DNA of 64,000 nt from Rhytidiadelphus loreus (GCA_947034895.1 OX344764.1:71529348-71593347); one strand, 5' to 3'; counted from the stretch's first letter, positions 33,001 to 46,700 are shown. A program made the numbers and translations. The notes: generated from the sequence alone by a model not told the origin.

Positions 33001-35895
33001 TCAAAGGCACACGGGACCCGAGCTCCAAGTCGATTGTTGAAGACCCCATGATCATCCTACAGAAGGGCTATTCTGTGACACTCTTCTTGGCGGTGTTGGC
33101 TTTTGGGGGAGTAAGTATTCCCAGACGTTTTGTTTTTTTGTTGGATGTTTTTGCGACTCGAACCTTCTATCCACGAAGTGTCTTCTAAATATTCCCGGGC
33201 TCTTGTTGTACGGTTGGGCGTAGCGCATTTCAGTTCCTGCGTCGTAGAACGGCAGTTTTTTTTCGACTTCGGTGCTTGCTACATGTTAGTATTTAGGAGA
33301 GCTATTGTTGTGTACCAGAATTGCCTCACCTTGGGAGTTGGGATGGCATGCTTACCTTCCTGATGCTCGGCTGTCATGAACTCTGCAGTCCACAAGATGG
33401 CTTCTTTACACCGAACAGGCTCCTTCAGCTTGGTTTCATTTTGCTCTTTGTGGGTTGGTTGGCATCATCACTGCGTACTGTTTTGTCTGGATCTCTCAAT
33501 ACTACACCGACTATAAGTACGATCCAGTTCGTCAGGTGGCCCTGTCGAGTACAACGGGTCATGGAACCAACATAATTGCAGGTTATCTTTCTTCTCGGAC
33601 ACTTCACAGTTAATTTTGTGCTACGTGTTTCTCTTTAAGGTTTCATGCAGGCTTGTTGTCTTCGAACTGAATATGTGCGTCATTAGTAGTGGATCGTAAG
33701 AACAGCCCAACAGTATATAGAGACTTCTCAGCAGAAACGATGTTTGATGAAGCCGTTTGTTATTTGGAGCAGGTGTGGGTCTTGGCCTCGAGTCGACAGC
33801 TCTGCCAGTTCTCGTCATCAGTGTGTCCATCGTGACTGCGTACTGGCTCGGAAAGACTTCTGGTCTTCAGGACAGTCTGGGTTTACCAACTGGTGGTCTC
33901 TTTGGAACAGCTGTAGCAACTATGGGCATGCTCAGTACTGCTGGCTATGTGTTGACTATGGACATGTTTGGGCCCATTGCGGACAACGCTGGAGGCATTG
34001 TTGAAATGAGTCAACAGGTCGGGGTTTCCCTACGTCTGCTCTGTAGTTACGTCGTTTTATGTTCCGAAGAGAGTTGACAAGCCTTTGTTGTTTAGGGTCT
34101 GGCTTTGCTGAATCCTTTTGACCTGCTGCCTACAGCCGGAGAGTGTTCGGGAGATCACCGACTTGCTGGATGCTGTTGGCAACACCACTAAAGCGACGAC
34201 CAAGGGTTTTGCCATTGGCTCGGCTGCGTTAGCTTCCTTTCTCCTTTTCAGTGCTTACATGGATGAGGTGTCTTCCTTCTCCGGCGTTCCGTTCACCACG
34301 GTACGATTACTGCATGTCTGGATCTCTCCCTGAATTTGGAATTAGAGGGTTCCAAGATTTCATGTACATTCCAATGGTCGGGGATTGTTTTTAAGTACCG
34401 TCTAGTGAAGTTCCGTCGGCTATCGATGCTCCAGGTTTAGTTGATGCTCTCCTCCAACAAGCATTCTATTGGCATGAAGGGTTAGTGGTTTGTCACTAGT
34501 GGTAGGTTTCTATGCAGCGTGCTTAATGTCTTGCTATGGAACCTTTCTCTTCATCGCTTCGTTGACATTCTGTTGTGTACCGCGTCTCATCTCTTTTGTG
34601 GTATGTGTCTTGATCCTCTTCTAGTTTTTAAAATTCTTGTTGTTTGTGGACTCAGGTTGATATTGCAATCCCAGAAGTGTTTGTAGGAGGCTTGCTGGGA
34701 TCCATGCTTATATATTTGTTCAGTGCCTGGGCATGCGCTGCTGTCGGCCGAACCGCCCAAGAAGTCGTCAGTGAAGTCCGCAGGCAGTTTGCCGAGCGGC
34801 CCGGCATCATGGTGAGGATTTCCTAATTGACTACTGGCAGGCGTTGCTTGAAATTCTTTGTAACCTGAGGACTTGTTGGAACTGCTGACTTGGATCTTCT
34901 TGGGATCGTTTTGTGCTAATGGTAAACTGGGTGCGACTTGCAGACTTATCAAGAAAAGCCAGACTATGCTCGGTGTGTATCTATTGTTGCGTCTGCGTCG
35001 CTCCGTGAGATGATTAAGCCAGGAGCTCTGGCAGTGATCTCTCCTATTGTTATCGGTAACGGCGCTTAACGACTTTCTCAAGGAGTAGTTTTCCAATCGA
35101 GGTTAACAGTGAGAGTACGATATGTGATGTTAGATTTTAATATCTCTCATTGGCAGTTGTTCTTCCTGGTTACGTCACTATCCGAACTGTTACCTGTCTT
35201 CGTCCTCCTTCTTTGGTACCGATCGATTGGTGTGGGACGACATTCTAACGAGCGATCTTAAAACCGTGATTGCACAGGTATTGTTTTCAGGCTTGTTGGG
35301 CAAGCTACAGAGCAACCGCTACTAGGAGCTAAGGCTGTGGCTGGCATGCTCATGTTTGCAACTGTCTCGGGTATCTTGATGGCCCTCTTCCTCAACACTG
35401 CAGGAGGAGCTTGGGACAACGCCAAGAAATATATTGAAAGCGGGGCTCATGGTGGGAAGGGGAGCGACGCTCATAAAGCCGCGGTTACTGGTGATACGTA
35501 AGTCAACCTTGAAAACTAGCTGGAGGCTGTTGATTGTCGCCAATGTTCACTGTATATGCTCTGGTGATGTGTTGTTTGCTTACCTTGCTTGTGGGGATTC
35601 CGGAGTTTTTTTGCTTTTTTTCGTACCACTTCCTCTTATCCCTACGCGGGAGGCTTGTTTCCACTGTTGGACTCCGATACGGAACAGTTTGTCAGAACAC
35701 GGCTTGCTTTTCAATCAGCGAAGCACTGTCACCCCAACCTCAGTTTTGTATCAACACAAGAGCTGATCGCATGCACTTTTGGATTGCAGAGTCGGGGATC
35801 CATTCAAAGACACTGCTGGGCCTTCTCTCCATGTGCTGATCAAGATGCTTGCTACCATCACATTGGTCATGGCACCGCTCTTCCTGGACAATTGA
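30045..35895 (+). CDS. AVP2: Type II (K+-independent) proton-pumping inorganic pyrophosphatase, copy A
   Basis: Membrane V-PPase: hydrolyses PPi and pumps protons; the plant type II form is known from Golgi and related membranes. Fifteen exons: 30045-30152, 30805-31008, 31260-31411, 31632-31779, 32077-32209, 32361-32533, 32679-32799, 32923-33110, 33389-33581, 33773-34017, 34136-34300, 34656-34811, 34944-35055, 35278-35497, 35790-35895. They sum to 2424 nt, or 807 residues plus TGA, close to the family's roughly 800. Phases agree at every junction and introns are GT-AG. Motifs: substrate site [11 protein letters not shown] at about 279-289, [11 protein letters not shown] (295-305), GDNVGD (308-313), DNAGGIVEM (544-552). 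[10 protein letters not shown] at about 570-579 has Lys at the position that decides K+ independence. Many hydrophobic segments fit a polytopic pump. The start is the first of two adjacent ATGs (MMGMDDD). The frame is intact. Confidence 0.93.
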
Positions 35896-38800
35896 AGACT
35901 TGTAGCGAGCATTTTTTTTTTCTCACTTTGAGTTGGTAGAGGTCTAACTTGTAGACATGCTGTAAGTAATATAGCACGCCCCAGTCAATACGAACTGTCG
36001 TTGCAGGCTCCTCATTTCTCGCAAGGTGCTTAGGCATGCAGCTGAGTTTGCAGATTGTTGGGCTATGACTTCATTGGACTTCATTTTAGCGAAGTTGTGA
36101 ACTTTTTCCGTGCAAGGAAAGTATGTTGATGAGTCAGTTGTATTCACGGGAAGGAGAACCTTGCATAGGTTAGTGCAGGGCACTAGCAAGCCACGAAGGG
36201 CTATCCAGCTGTGGTTTGAGAAGGATTGGTTCTGATCTATATCGGGTTTGAGTAACTTAAAAAACTTGGTGGATTTATTGAGCACTGCCGATTTGCTTTT
36301 GCCAAAGCACCAATTAATCTGGTTTAGAATCTTCTTTGATTTCATACGCAATTTGGTACTATTCTTTTGCTTGTTCTTAGCTCTGGTTCAGTATGACTTA
36401 CATGTCATAGAGCTGATGTTTACATGTTTGCATCACACATGGCAATATGGGGTGGGAGGTAGATGACATGGCTAAGACACGAGCACCCAGTTCAGCAAAA
36501 ATTGACTGGAATGAAGGAATAACGTGTGTTTTGTAGCAATTAGAAGAGCTATTTTGTTTTGTAGCAAAGAGGTGTGGTGGAACTTCAGCCCCAAACTGGA
36601 GAGATATTGACTTCTGAAGTTCATCTTATACTAGAGCTCCAATAATTCATAGGAAGGTCACCCATAAATCAAGCACACATGTTGAAACGAATCCGGTAGG
36701 CACCCAAATAGTGGATCAATGGAATGATACGTGTTCAATTAGACATTGTTTTTTTCTCTATGTTTACTTCAAGAGTTGAAAGTGAACTTGCTTCTCTTGA
36801 TTTTGTTCAACTCTATTGCATGTTTTTAGTTTAACCTCTGTATCGTTAAAGCTTTGGCTCTTTTGTCAAAGCTTTGGCTCTTTTGTCAAAGCTTTGGCTC
36901 TTTTGTCAAAGCTTTGGCTCTTTTGTCATCTATCTTTATAGTCTTGCATGTATGTGTTTGTGAAGTGATTCAAGGGTTAATTAAATTACTACCCCTGGCT
37001 AGCAAGCATATATGGATTCCTTTGATTCATAGATATGCCAAGAACTCTCTGGTACATGACAAGGTTCTTGTGAGACTTGTGTGCAATTCTCTGAGTGTTC
37101 ACGTGAATGGAACAATAAAAATCCCTAGCTGTACAAACTTGATTGGTAATCTTGACTTGCTTCATATGGTCAAACTTCCAATTTTGGACCCAATAATGTC
37201 TCCATTGACTAATTAGAACTTGAGACCTATTTAATTGTTCTATCTATGATTAACAATCGAATTGGATAAATTCAAAGTGAGGAAATGAGTAAGGTATGAA
37301 ATTAGACAACTATCCTATGCTCAAGTTAGATTTGTTAAAAAATAATTTAAAAAATAATTCAATATGGCATGTAATGAAGTTTTCAGAAATCATAACATGA
37401 CATCATTGAATAGTGTAGAAAATATTAATAAATTTAATTTGTAATCTCCAAAAACCCGTGATGAAAAATGAAAAATGAAAAATAACATACATACCAAGGT
37501 GATTGCTTTATAAATGTAAAAAATCCATGGAATACATAAGCTTACTATGCTTAGTTCTTTTCCCTCTCTTGAAGAGAGATTGTATTCATTGAAAGGAATT
37601 GAAACTTAACAAGTCCTACTAACTTACTAAGTTAGGAGGACTCTACTGCTAAAGGTCACAAAATATTTGGTAAAGTCCTCAGTACCATGCTAAAGGTCAC
37701 AAAAAATTCCAAATCTTATGAAATGAAATCCCAAAAATTCTAAATTGAGTTAATGAAAGGATATTTAACCCCAAAAGAAATGATTTTGTATGGGGTCTAA
37801 TGAATCTTCACCCCAACGTACATTAAGTCACAAATTCACTAGAAGGTGATTTTAAACTCAACAATGTAACAAATTATAAAAGTTGAGCTTGGAGGGAGTC
37901 CCTAGATAATCAAAGCTTCATTGTGATGTCTAAAACTCTAAAAATATAGAGAAAACAAAGAAGAAATCTATGTAAAGAGGTGACACAATTAGTTAGTCCG
38001 GATATCCTAATTTCCTAAAGAAATCAAAGCTTTGTTGTTAATGACTTCTAACCAAGAAAACTACTCGTGATGGATAAAGGAATGACTAATACTATCTAAA
38101 ACTTAGGTGCAAAGTCAAAGCTTTGTTGTATGGAAGTAAACTACGGACAAAAGCAAACACTTTGAACAAAATGGTTAGTATTGTAATGAATGGGGTGAAG
38201 TCAAAGTTTTAGTATCATTTGGTAGTACTAAAACATAATGAGGTATCAAATACAAAGAATTTTGATATAGACACATGTCTTGCATGTCAAGGCTCTAGCT
38301 AGGGAAAATTCTCCAAAATGGGAATTCCCACACAAGGAGCTAGTGCAAGATCACCATGAAGAACAATGACCCAAACTCAAAGAAAATCAATGAGACTATG
38401 TTTATTAGTAATAAAAGTCACAAAATATGAGAACAAGAAAAAAGTGCTAAGGCTTGAAGGGACCCCAAAGTCCTTCAAAAGGTGGACAAACACTTAAAAG
38501 AATGAGTAAAATACTCCCAAACAACAAATGGACACCAAATGACCAAATTGGCCAAAAACTTAATGACAAAGTGTCAATGATTTGACAAAAACAAATAGGG
38601 GTCAATTTGAGAGAGGAAAAACTGGCATTTTATACTTTTTTCAAGTCCTCCCTTTCCTCTTTCTAACCTCTACAATTTTCTAGGATTAACTACTAATTAC
38701 CACTAATTAGTAGAAAAAAGTCAAATCTATTGTTGAACTCTACCTAACTTTTGAAGAAAAGCTCCAAATGACAAGCAAATTGTCCCATTAGCTTCAAAAG

Positions 38801-39058
38801 TCCCAAAGTCACTTGTAGGGCTCCGTACCTCCTACTTCCAATTCAATCAAGCTTGTAAAACCTAGCAAATTTTCAATGCAATGAAATGTAAAAAATCCTA
38901 AATGATGGAATTTGCACTTTCCAATGATTTTGACTTGCTTGGGGTGTCTAGGGGGATTGTGGAATTAAGAAAAGACTCCTCTTTGGCCTTGTTTGGATGT
39001 TGCAAGTACTTGGTATGCTAGTCAACACATCAAATTTGTTTAAATTCTATCGAAGATT
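35896..39058. other. 3' flank of V-PPase copy A within the left arm
   Basis: No gene recognised. Open frames here (135 codons minus at 35944-36351, 120 codons plus at 36854-37216) have no family resemblance and recur only because the arm is duplicated. The region holds four exact tandem copies of a 20-bp unit, AAAGCTTTGGCTCTTTTGTC, at 36848-36927, and further scattered CAAAGCTT words at about 37908, 38024 and 38118. Confidence 0.6.
36848..36927 (+). repeat. 20-bp tandem repeat, four copies (left arm)
   Basis: AAAGCTTTGGCTCTTTTGTC is repeated four times head to tail. The mirror copy is at 42697-42776 in the right arm with the same copy number. Equal copy number in both arms fits very recent duplication or homogenisation, since tandem arrays change length quickly. 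Confidence 0.9.
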
Positions 39059-40565
39059 ATCATGCAGAGTGGATAATTTGGATGAAAATGATTGCATTAA
39101 TAATGGACACCATTGCTTGATCAATTGTCTTGATATTTTTGTGGACAAACCAGCTCAATGGATTGGCCGTCTAGTTTGACAAATTAGTTGTTTAGCTCAA
39201 TAGACTAGCTATCCAACTCGATTGATTGGCCGTTTATTGAATGGATTTGTTGTTGAGCTTAAGAAATCGACTATTAATGCCATGTGTTTGTTAGATTGGC
39301 CATTAATGCCAATTGTCTAGCATTAATGTAGTGTGTTAAGTTGATGGAGAAGTTTGCTTGGTGGGCTTTATTATTGAAAAAGTATAACTTTAAGGTGGTC
39401 CACAAGGTGGGGTTGTAAAACTTGGATGTGGAAGACTTGAACTGCAATGGCCAGTGCAATCCACATCCCTTGCAAGTAGACCTTGCCAATGCAAGGTGTT
39501 GTAACCAAGAAACAATGCCAAGATAGCATACTTCATAATATTAGACATGTATGAAAGATAATTCCAACCAAACTATTGAAGAGACTTTGGAAGATTTTGT
39601 AGGTAAAGACTTATGAAGTTACCACAGATGTGTGAAAAGACCAAGGATTTCTATATCATCTACAATATAAAGAGTTTCTATCCAATATTACACCTCAAAA
39701 GAGATACTAGATAGTCCATCACATAGCTAGGTTTCTTTTTAGAAGGTGGACTTGTATTTAAAAGATGGCTAGATGGAACCTAGAAGGTGGTTCTTAAACC
39801 TAAGTGACATCTTCAATTGATACATTAGATGATTTTTGAGGCCTCTAGAAGACTATGAGTTCTTGAACTATGGAAAACATGGGAACAACGCCAAATTAGT
39901 AGTCTAATGTGGTTGGGAGACGGCCACATCATATAATATTTAATTATTATTTAATTAAATTTAAAAAATAATGATTTTTAGATTTTATTTTTTTATTTTT
40001 TTATTTTTTTTAATAATTTGTCAACATTGCAATGGTTCACAACAAAGATCAACCTCAAAACTGTCTTCCAGAGGCCTCAAAAAACATCTAATGCATAAAA
40101 TACATAAAGACTTGGACTATTGTATAATACAATGAACACATTGAATGTTGTCTGAACAATATTGATAGATTGTTATATACCAAGCCACCAAGAGGTGTTT
40201 TTGACATAAAGACATGCAAGAGCTCAATGGCGCAATTGATTTGTCAAAAATCCCCTCTAGCCAAAAGATTCTCCATTTATCAAATTTGAAAGAAAAAAAA
40301 TTTAATTAAACCTTCTTATAAAAAGTACAAGTTGATTAAAACTTCTTTGAGGTTACCCAAAAAAAATTGGATTCTTCCAAAATGTCAAAGATGACTTTAT
40401 GGAAAGTCAATTGCTTTAATCAATGATAGGAAATTCCTAGAAATTACCTAGATGGTAGTAAAATTTCACTAAAAATTAGGATAGGATGTTTAGTCATAGT
40501 AACTTGCCTTGACAAGTTTTAAGGCATTCCAACATTGACAAATATCCAAACTAGCAACTTCCTAA
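39059..40565. other. Unique spacer between the palindrome arms
   Basis: About 1.5 kb not shared between the arms. It contains a smaller inverted repeat: CATTAGAT near 39823 continuing into TTTTTGAGGCCTCTAGAAGA, and its inverted partner near 40060-40093. The arms are about 35 bp around a 200-bp AT-rich loop that includes ATTTAATTATTATTTAATT. Its axis (about 39958) is not the axis of the big palindrome (39812). No gene was recognised. Confidence 0.6.
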
Positions 40566-43500
40566 AATCATCGATAGAATTTAAACAAATTTGATGTGTT
40601 GACTAGCATACCAAGTACTTGCAACATCCAAACAAGGCCAAAGAGGAGTCTTTTCTTAATTCCACAATCCCCCTAGACACCCCAAGCAAGTCAAAATCAT
40701 TGGAAAGTGCAAATTCCATCATTTAGGATTTTTTACATTTCATTGCATTGAAAATTTGCTAGGTTTTACAAGCTTGATTGAATTGGAAGTAGGAGGTACG
40801 GAGCCCTACAAGTGACTTTGGGACTTTTGAAGCTAATGGGACAATTTGCTTGTCATTTGGAGCTTTTCTTCAAAAGTTAGGTAGAGTTCAACAATAGATT
40901 TGACTTTTTTCTACTAATTAGTGGTAATTAGTAGTTAATCCTAGAAAATTGTAGAGGTTAGAAAGAGGAAAGGGAGGACTTGAAAAAAGTATAAAATGCC
41001 AGTTTTTCCTCTCTCAAATTGACCCCTATTTGTTTTTGTCAAATCATTGACACTTTGTCATTAAGTTTTTGGCCAATTTGGTCATTTGGTGTCCATTTGT
41101 TGTTTGGGAGTATTTTACTCATTCTTTTAAGTGTTTGTCCACCTTTTGAAGGACTTTGGGGTCCCTTCAAGCCTTAGCACTTTTTTCTTGTTCTCATATT
41201 TTGTGACTTTTATTACTAATAAACATAGTCTCATTGATTTTCTTTGAGTTTGGGTCATTGTTCTTCATGGTGATCTTGCACTAGCTCCTTGTGTGGGAAT
41301 TCCCATTTTGGAGAATTTTCCCTAGCTAGAGCCTTGACATGCAAGACATGTGTCTATATCAAAATTCTTTGTATTTGATACCTCATTATGTTTTAGTACT
41401 ACCAAATGATACTAAAACTTTGACTTCACCCCATTCATTACAATACTAACCATTTTGTTCAAAGTGTTTGCTTTTGTCCATAGTTTACTTCCATACAACA
41501 AAGCTTTGACTTTGCACCTAAGTTTTAGATAGTATTAGTCATTCCTTTATCCATCACGAGTAGTTTTCTTGGTTAGAAGTCATTAACAACAAAGCTTTGA
41601 TTTCTTTAGGAAATTAGGATATCCGGACTAACTAATTGTGTCACCTCTTTACATAGATTTCTTCTTTGTTTTCTCTATATTTTTAGAGTTTTAGACATCA
41701 CAATGAAGCTTTGATTATCTAGGGACTCCCTCCAAGCTCAACTTTTATAATTTGTTACATTGTTGAGTTTAAAATCACCTTCTAGTGAATTTGTGACTTA
41801 ATGTACGTTGGGGTGAAGATTCATTAGACCCCATACAAAATCATTTCTTTTGGGGTTAAATATCCTTTCATTAACTCAATTTAGAATTTTTGGGATTTCA
41901 TTTCATAAGATTTGGAATTTTTTGTGACCTTTAGCATGGTACTGAGGACTTTACCAAATATTTTGTGACCTTTAGCAGTAGAGTCCTCCTAACTTAGTAA
42001 GTTAGTAGGACTTGTTAAGTTTCAATTCCTTTCAATGAATACAATCTCTCTTCAAGAGAGGGAAAAGAACTAAGCATAGTAAGCTTATGTATTCCATGGA
42101 TTTTTTACATTTATAAAGCAATCACCTTGGTATGTATGTTATTTTTCATTTTTCATTTTTCATCACGGGTTTTTGGAGATTACAAATTAAATTTATTAAT
42201 ATTTTCTACACTATTCAATGATGTCATGTTATGATTTCTGAAAACTTCATTACATGCCATATTGAATTATTTTTTAAATTATTTTTTAACAAATCTAACT
42301 TGAGCATAGGATAGTTGTCTAATTTCATACCTTACTCATTTCCTCACTTTGAATTTATCCAATTCGATTGTTAATCATAGATAGAACAATTAAATAGGTC
42401 TCAAGTTCTAATTAGTCAATGGAGACATTATTGGGTCCAAAATTGGAAGTTTGACCATATGAAGCAAGTCAAGATTACCAATCAAGTTTGTACAGCTAGG
42501 GATTTTTATTGTTCCATTCACGTGAACACTCAGAGAATTGCACACAAGTCTCACAAGAACCTTGTCATGTACCAGAGAGTTCTTGGCATATCTATGAATC
42601 AAAGGAATCCATATATGCTTGCTAGCCAGGGGTAGTAATTTAATTAACCCTTGAATCACTTCACAAACACATACATGCAAGACTATAAAGATAGATGACA
42701 AAAGAGCCAAAGCTTTGACAAAAGAGCCAAAGCTTTGACAAAAGAGCCAAAGCTTTGACAAAAGAGCCAAAGCTTTAACGATACAGAGGTTAAACTAAAA
42801 ACATGCAATAGAGTTGAACAAAATCAAGAGAAGCAAGTTCACTTTCAACTCTTGAAGTAAACATAGAGAAAAAAACAATGTCTAATTGAACACGTATCAT
42901 TCCATTGATCCACTATTTGGGTGCCTACCGGATTCGTTTCAACATGTGTGCTTGATTTATGGGTGACCTTCCTATGAATTATTGGAGCTCTAGTATAAGA
43001 TGAACTTCAGAAGTCAATATCTCTCCAGTTTGGGGCTGAAGTTCCACCACACCTCTTTGCTACAAAACAAAATAGCTCTTCTAATTGCTACAAAACACAC
43101 GTTATTCCTTCATTCCAGTCAATTTTTGCTGAACTGGGTGCTCGTGTCTTAGCCATGTCATCTACCTCCCACCCCATATTGCCATGTGTGATGCAAACAT
43201 GTAAACATCAGCTCTATGACATGTAAGTCATACTGAACCAGAGCTAAGAACAAGCAAAAGAATAGTACCAAATTGCGTATGAAATCAAAGAAGATTCTAA
43301 ACCAGATTAATTGGTGCTTTGGCAAAAGCAAATCGGCAGTGCTCAATAAATCCACCAAGTTTTTTAAGTTACTCAAACCCGATATAGATCAGAACCAATC
43401 CTTCTCAAACCACAGCTGGATAGCCCTTCGTGGCTTGCTAGTGCCCTGCACTAACCTATGCAAGGTTCTCCTTCCCGTGAATACAACTGACTCATCAACA

Positions 43501-43728
43501 TACTTTCCTTGCACGGAAAAAGTTCACAACTTCGCTAAAATGAAGTCCAATGAAGTCATAGCCCAACAATCTGCAAACTCAGCTGCATGCCTAAGCACCT
43601 TGCGAGAAATGAGGAGCCTGCAACGACAGTTCGTATTGACTGGGGCGTGCTATATTACTTACAGCATGTCTACAAGTTAGACCTCTACCAACTCAAAGTG
43701 AGAAAAAAAAAATGCTCGCTACAAGTCT
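40566..43728. other. 3' flank of V-PPase copy B within the right arm
   Basis: Mirror image of 35896-39058, including the four-copy 20-bp tandem repeat at 42697-42776. No gene recognised. The one substitution noticed between arms (41480 against 38144) lies here. Confidence 0.6.
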
Positions 43729-46700
43729 TCAATTGTCCAGGAAGAGCGGTGCCATGACCAATGTGATGGTAGCAAGCATCTTGATCAGCACATGGAGAGA
43801 AGGCCCAGCAGTGTCTTTGAATGGATCCCCGACTCTGCAATCCAAAAGTGCATGCGATCAGCTCTTGTGTTGATACAAAACTGAGGTTGGGGTGACAGTG
43901 CTTCGCTGATTGAAAAGCAAGCCGTGTTCTGACAAACTGTTCCGTATCGGAGTCCAACAGTGGAAACAAGCCTCCCGCGTAGGGATAAGAGGAAGTGGTA
44001 CGAAAAAAAGCAAAAAAACTCCGGAATCCCCACAAGCAAGGTAAGCAAACAACACATCACCAGAGCATATACAGTGAACATTGGCGACAATCAACAGCCT
44101 CCAGCTAGTTTTCAAGGTTGACTTACGTATCACCAGTAACCGCGGCTTTATGAGCGTCGCTCCCCTTCCCACCATGAGCCCCGCTTTCAATATATTTCTT
44201 GGCGTTGTCCCAAGCTCCTCCTGCAGTGTTGAGGAAGAGGGCCATCAAGATACCCGAGACAGTTGCAAACATGAGCATGCCAGCCACAGCCTTAGCTCCT
44301 AGTAGCGGTTGCTCTGTAGCTTGCCCAACAAGCCTGAAAACAATACCTGTGCAATCACGGTTTTAAGATCGCTCGTTAGAATGTCGTCCCACACCAATCG
44401 ATCGGTACCAAAGAAGGAGGACGAAGACAGGTAACAGTTCGGATAGTGACGTAACCAGGAAGAACAACTGCCAATGAGAGATATTAAAATCTAACATCAC
44501 ATATCGTACTCTCACTGTTAACCTCGATTGGAAAACTACTCCTTGAGAAAGTCGTTAAGCGCCGTTACCGATAACAATAGGAGAGATCACTGCCAGAGCT
44601 CCTGGCTTAATCATCTCACGGAGCGACGCAGACGCAACAATAGATACACACCGAGCATAGTCTGGCTTTTCTTGATAAGTCTGCAAGTCGCACCCAGTTT
44701 ACCATTAGCACAAAACGATCCCAAGAAGATCCAAGTCAGCAGTTCCAACAAGTCCTCAGGTTACAAAGAATTTCAAGCAACGCCTGCCAGTAGTCAATTA
44801 GGAAATCCTCACCATGATGCCGGGCCGCTCGGCAAACTGCCTGCGGACTTCACTGACGACTTCTTGGGCGGTTCGGCCGACAGCAGCGCATGCCCAGGCA
44901 CTGAACAAATATATAAGCATGGATCCCAGCAAGCCTCCTACAAACACTTCTGGGATTGCAATATCAACCTGAGTCCACAAACAACAAGAATTTTAAAAAC
45001 TAGAAGAGGATCAAGACACATACCACAAAAGAGATGAGACGCGGTACACAACAGAATGTCAACGAAGCGATGAAGAGAAAGGTTCCATAGCAAGACATTA
45101 AGCACGCTGCATAGAAACCTACCACTAGTGACAAACCACTAACCCTTCATGCCAATAGAATGCTTGTTGGAGGAGAGCATCAACTAAACCTGGAGCATCG
45201 ATAGCCGACGGAACTTCACTAGACGGTACTTAAAAACAATCCCCGACCATTGGAATGTACATGAAATCTTGGAACCCTCTAATTCCAAATTCAGGGAGAG
45301 ATCCAGACATGCAGTAATCGTACCGTGGTGAACGGAACGCCGGAGAAGGAAGACACCTCATCCATGTAAGCACTGAAAAGGAGAAAGGAAGCTAACGCAG
45401 CCGAGCCAATGGCAAAACCCTTGGTCGTCGCTTTAGTGGTGTTGCCAACAGCATCCAGCAAGTCGGTGATCTCCCGAACACTCTCCGGCTGTAGGCAGCA
45501 GGTCAAAAGGATTCAGCAAAGCCAGACCCTAAACAACAAAGGCTTGTCAACTCTCTTCGGAACATAAAACGACGTAACTACAGAGCAGACGTAGGGAAAC
45601 CCCGACCTGTTGACTCATTTCAACAATGCCTCCAGCGTTGTCCGCAATGGGCCCAAACATGTCCATAGTCAACACATAGCCAGCAGTACTGAGCATGCCC
45701 ATAGTTGCTACAGCTGTTCCAAAGAGACCACCAGTTGGTAAACCCAGACTGTCCTGAAGACCAGAAGTCTTTCCGAGCCAGTACGCAGTCACGATGGACA
45801 CACTGATGACGAGAACTGGCAGAGCTGTCGACTCGAGGCCAAGACCCACACCTGCTCCAAATAACAAACGGCTTCATCAAACATCGTTTCTGCTGAGAAG
45901 TCTCTATATACTGTTGGGCTGTTCTTACGATCCACTACTAATGACGCACATATTCAGTTCGAAGACAACAAGCCTGCATGAAACCTTAAAGAGAAACACG
46001 TAGCACAAAATTAACTGTGAAGTGTCCGAGAAGAAAGATAACCTGCAATTATGTTGGTTCCATGACCCGTTGTACTCGACAGGGCCACCTGACGAACTGG
46101 ATCGTACTTATAGTCGGTGTAGTATTGAGAGATCCAGACAAAACAGTACGCAGTGATGATGCCAACCAACCCACAAAGAGCAAAATGAAACCAAGCTGAA
46201 GGAGCCTGTTCGGTGTAAAGAAGCCATCTTGTGGACTGCAGAGTTCATGACAGCCGAGCATCAGGAAGGTAAGCATGCCATCCCAACTCCCAAGGTGAGG
46301 CAATTCTGGTACACAACAATAGCTCTCCTAAATACTAACATGTAGCAAGCACCGAAGTCGAAAAAAAACTGCCGTTCTACGACGCAGGAACTGAAATGCG
46401 CTACGCCCAACCGTACAACAAGAGCCCGGGAATATTTAGAAGACACTTCGTGGATAGAAGGTTCGAGTCGCAAAAACATCCAACAAAAAAACAAAACGTC
46501 TGGGAATACTTACTCCCCCAAAAGCCAACACCGCCAAGAAGAGTGTCACAGAATAGCCCTTCTGTAGGATGATCATGGGGTCTTCAACAATCGACTTGGA
46601 GCTCGGGTCCCGTGTGCCTTTGATGGAAGCAATCCCGATTGCAGACACGACCAAGTCAAATGAGTGTACAACAAGGGGAAAGAGGATGAATCCAGAGGGA

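Noticed and set aside
34587..35096. 169-codon open frame antisense to the V-PPase (mirror at 44528-45037)
   Set aside because: It overlaps V-PPase exons 12 and 13 on the opposite strand and has no family resemblance; a shadow frame.
35944..36351. 135-codon open frame antisense to the V-PPase 3' region (mirror at 43273-43680)
   Set aside because: No recognisable domain, no splice or promoter signal, and present in both arms only because of the palindrome. Probably 3' UTR of the pump gene.
36848..36927. CRISPR-like array
   Set aside because: The 20-bp units are directly contiguous with no spacers, and the genome is a plant's.
36854..37216. 120-codon open frame with repeated ALLSKLW-type start (mirror at 42408-42770)
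   Set aside because: Its start is the translation of the 20-bp tandem repeat and the rest matches no family I know.
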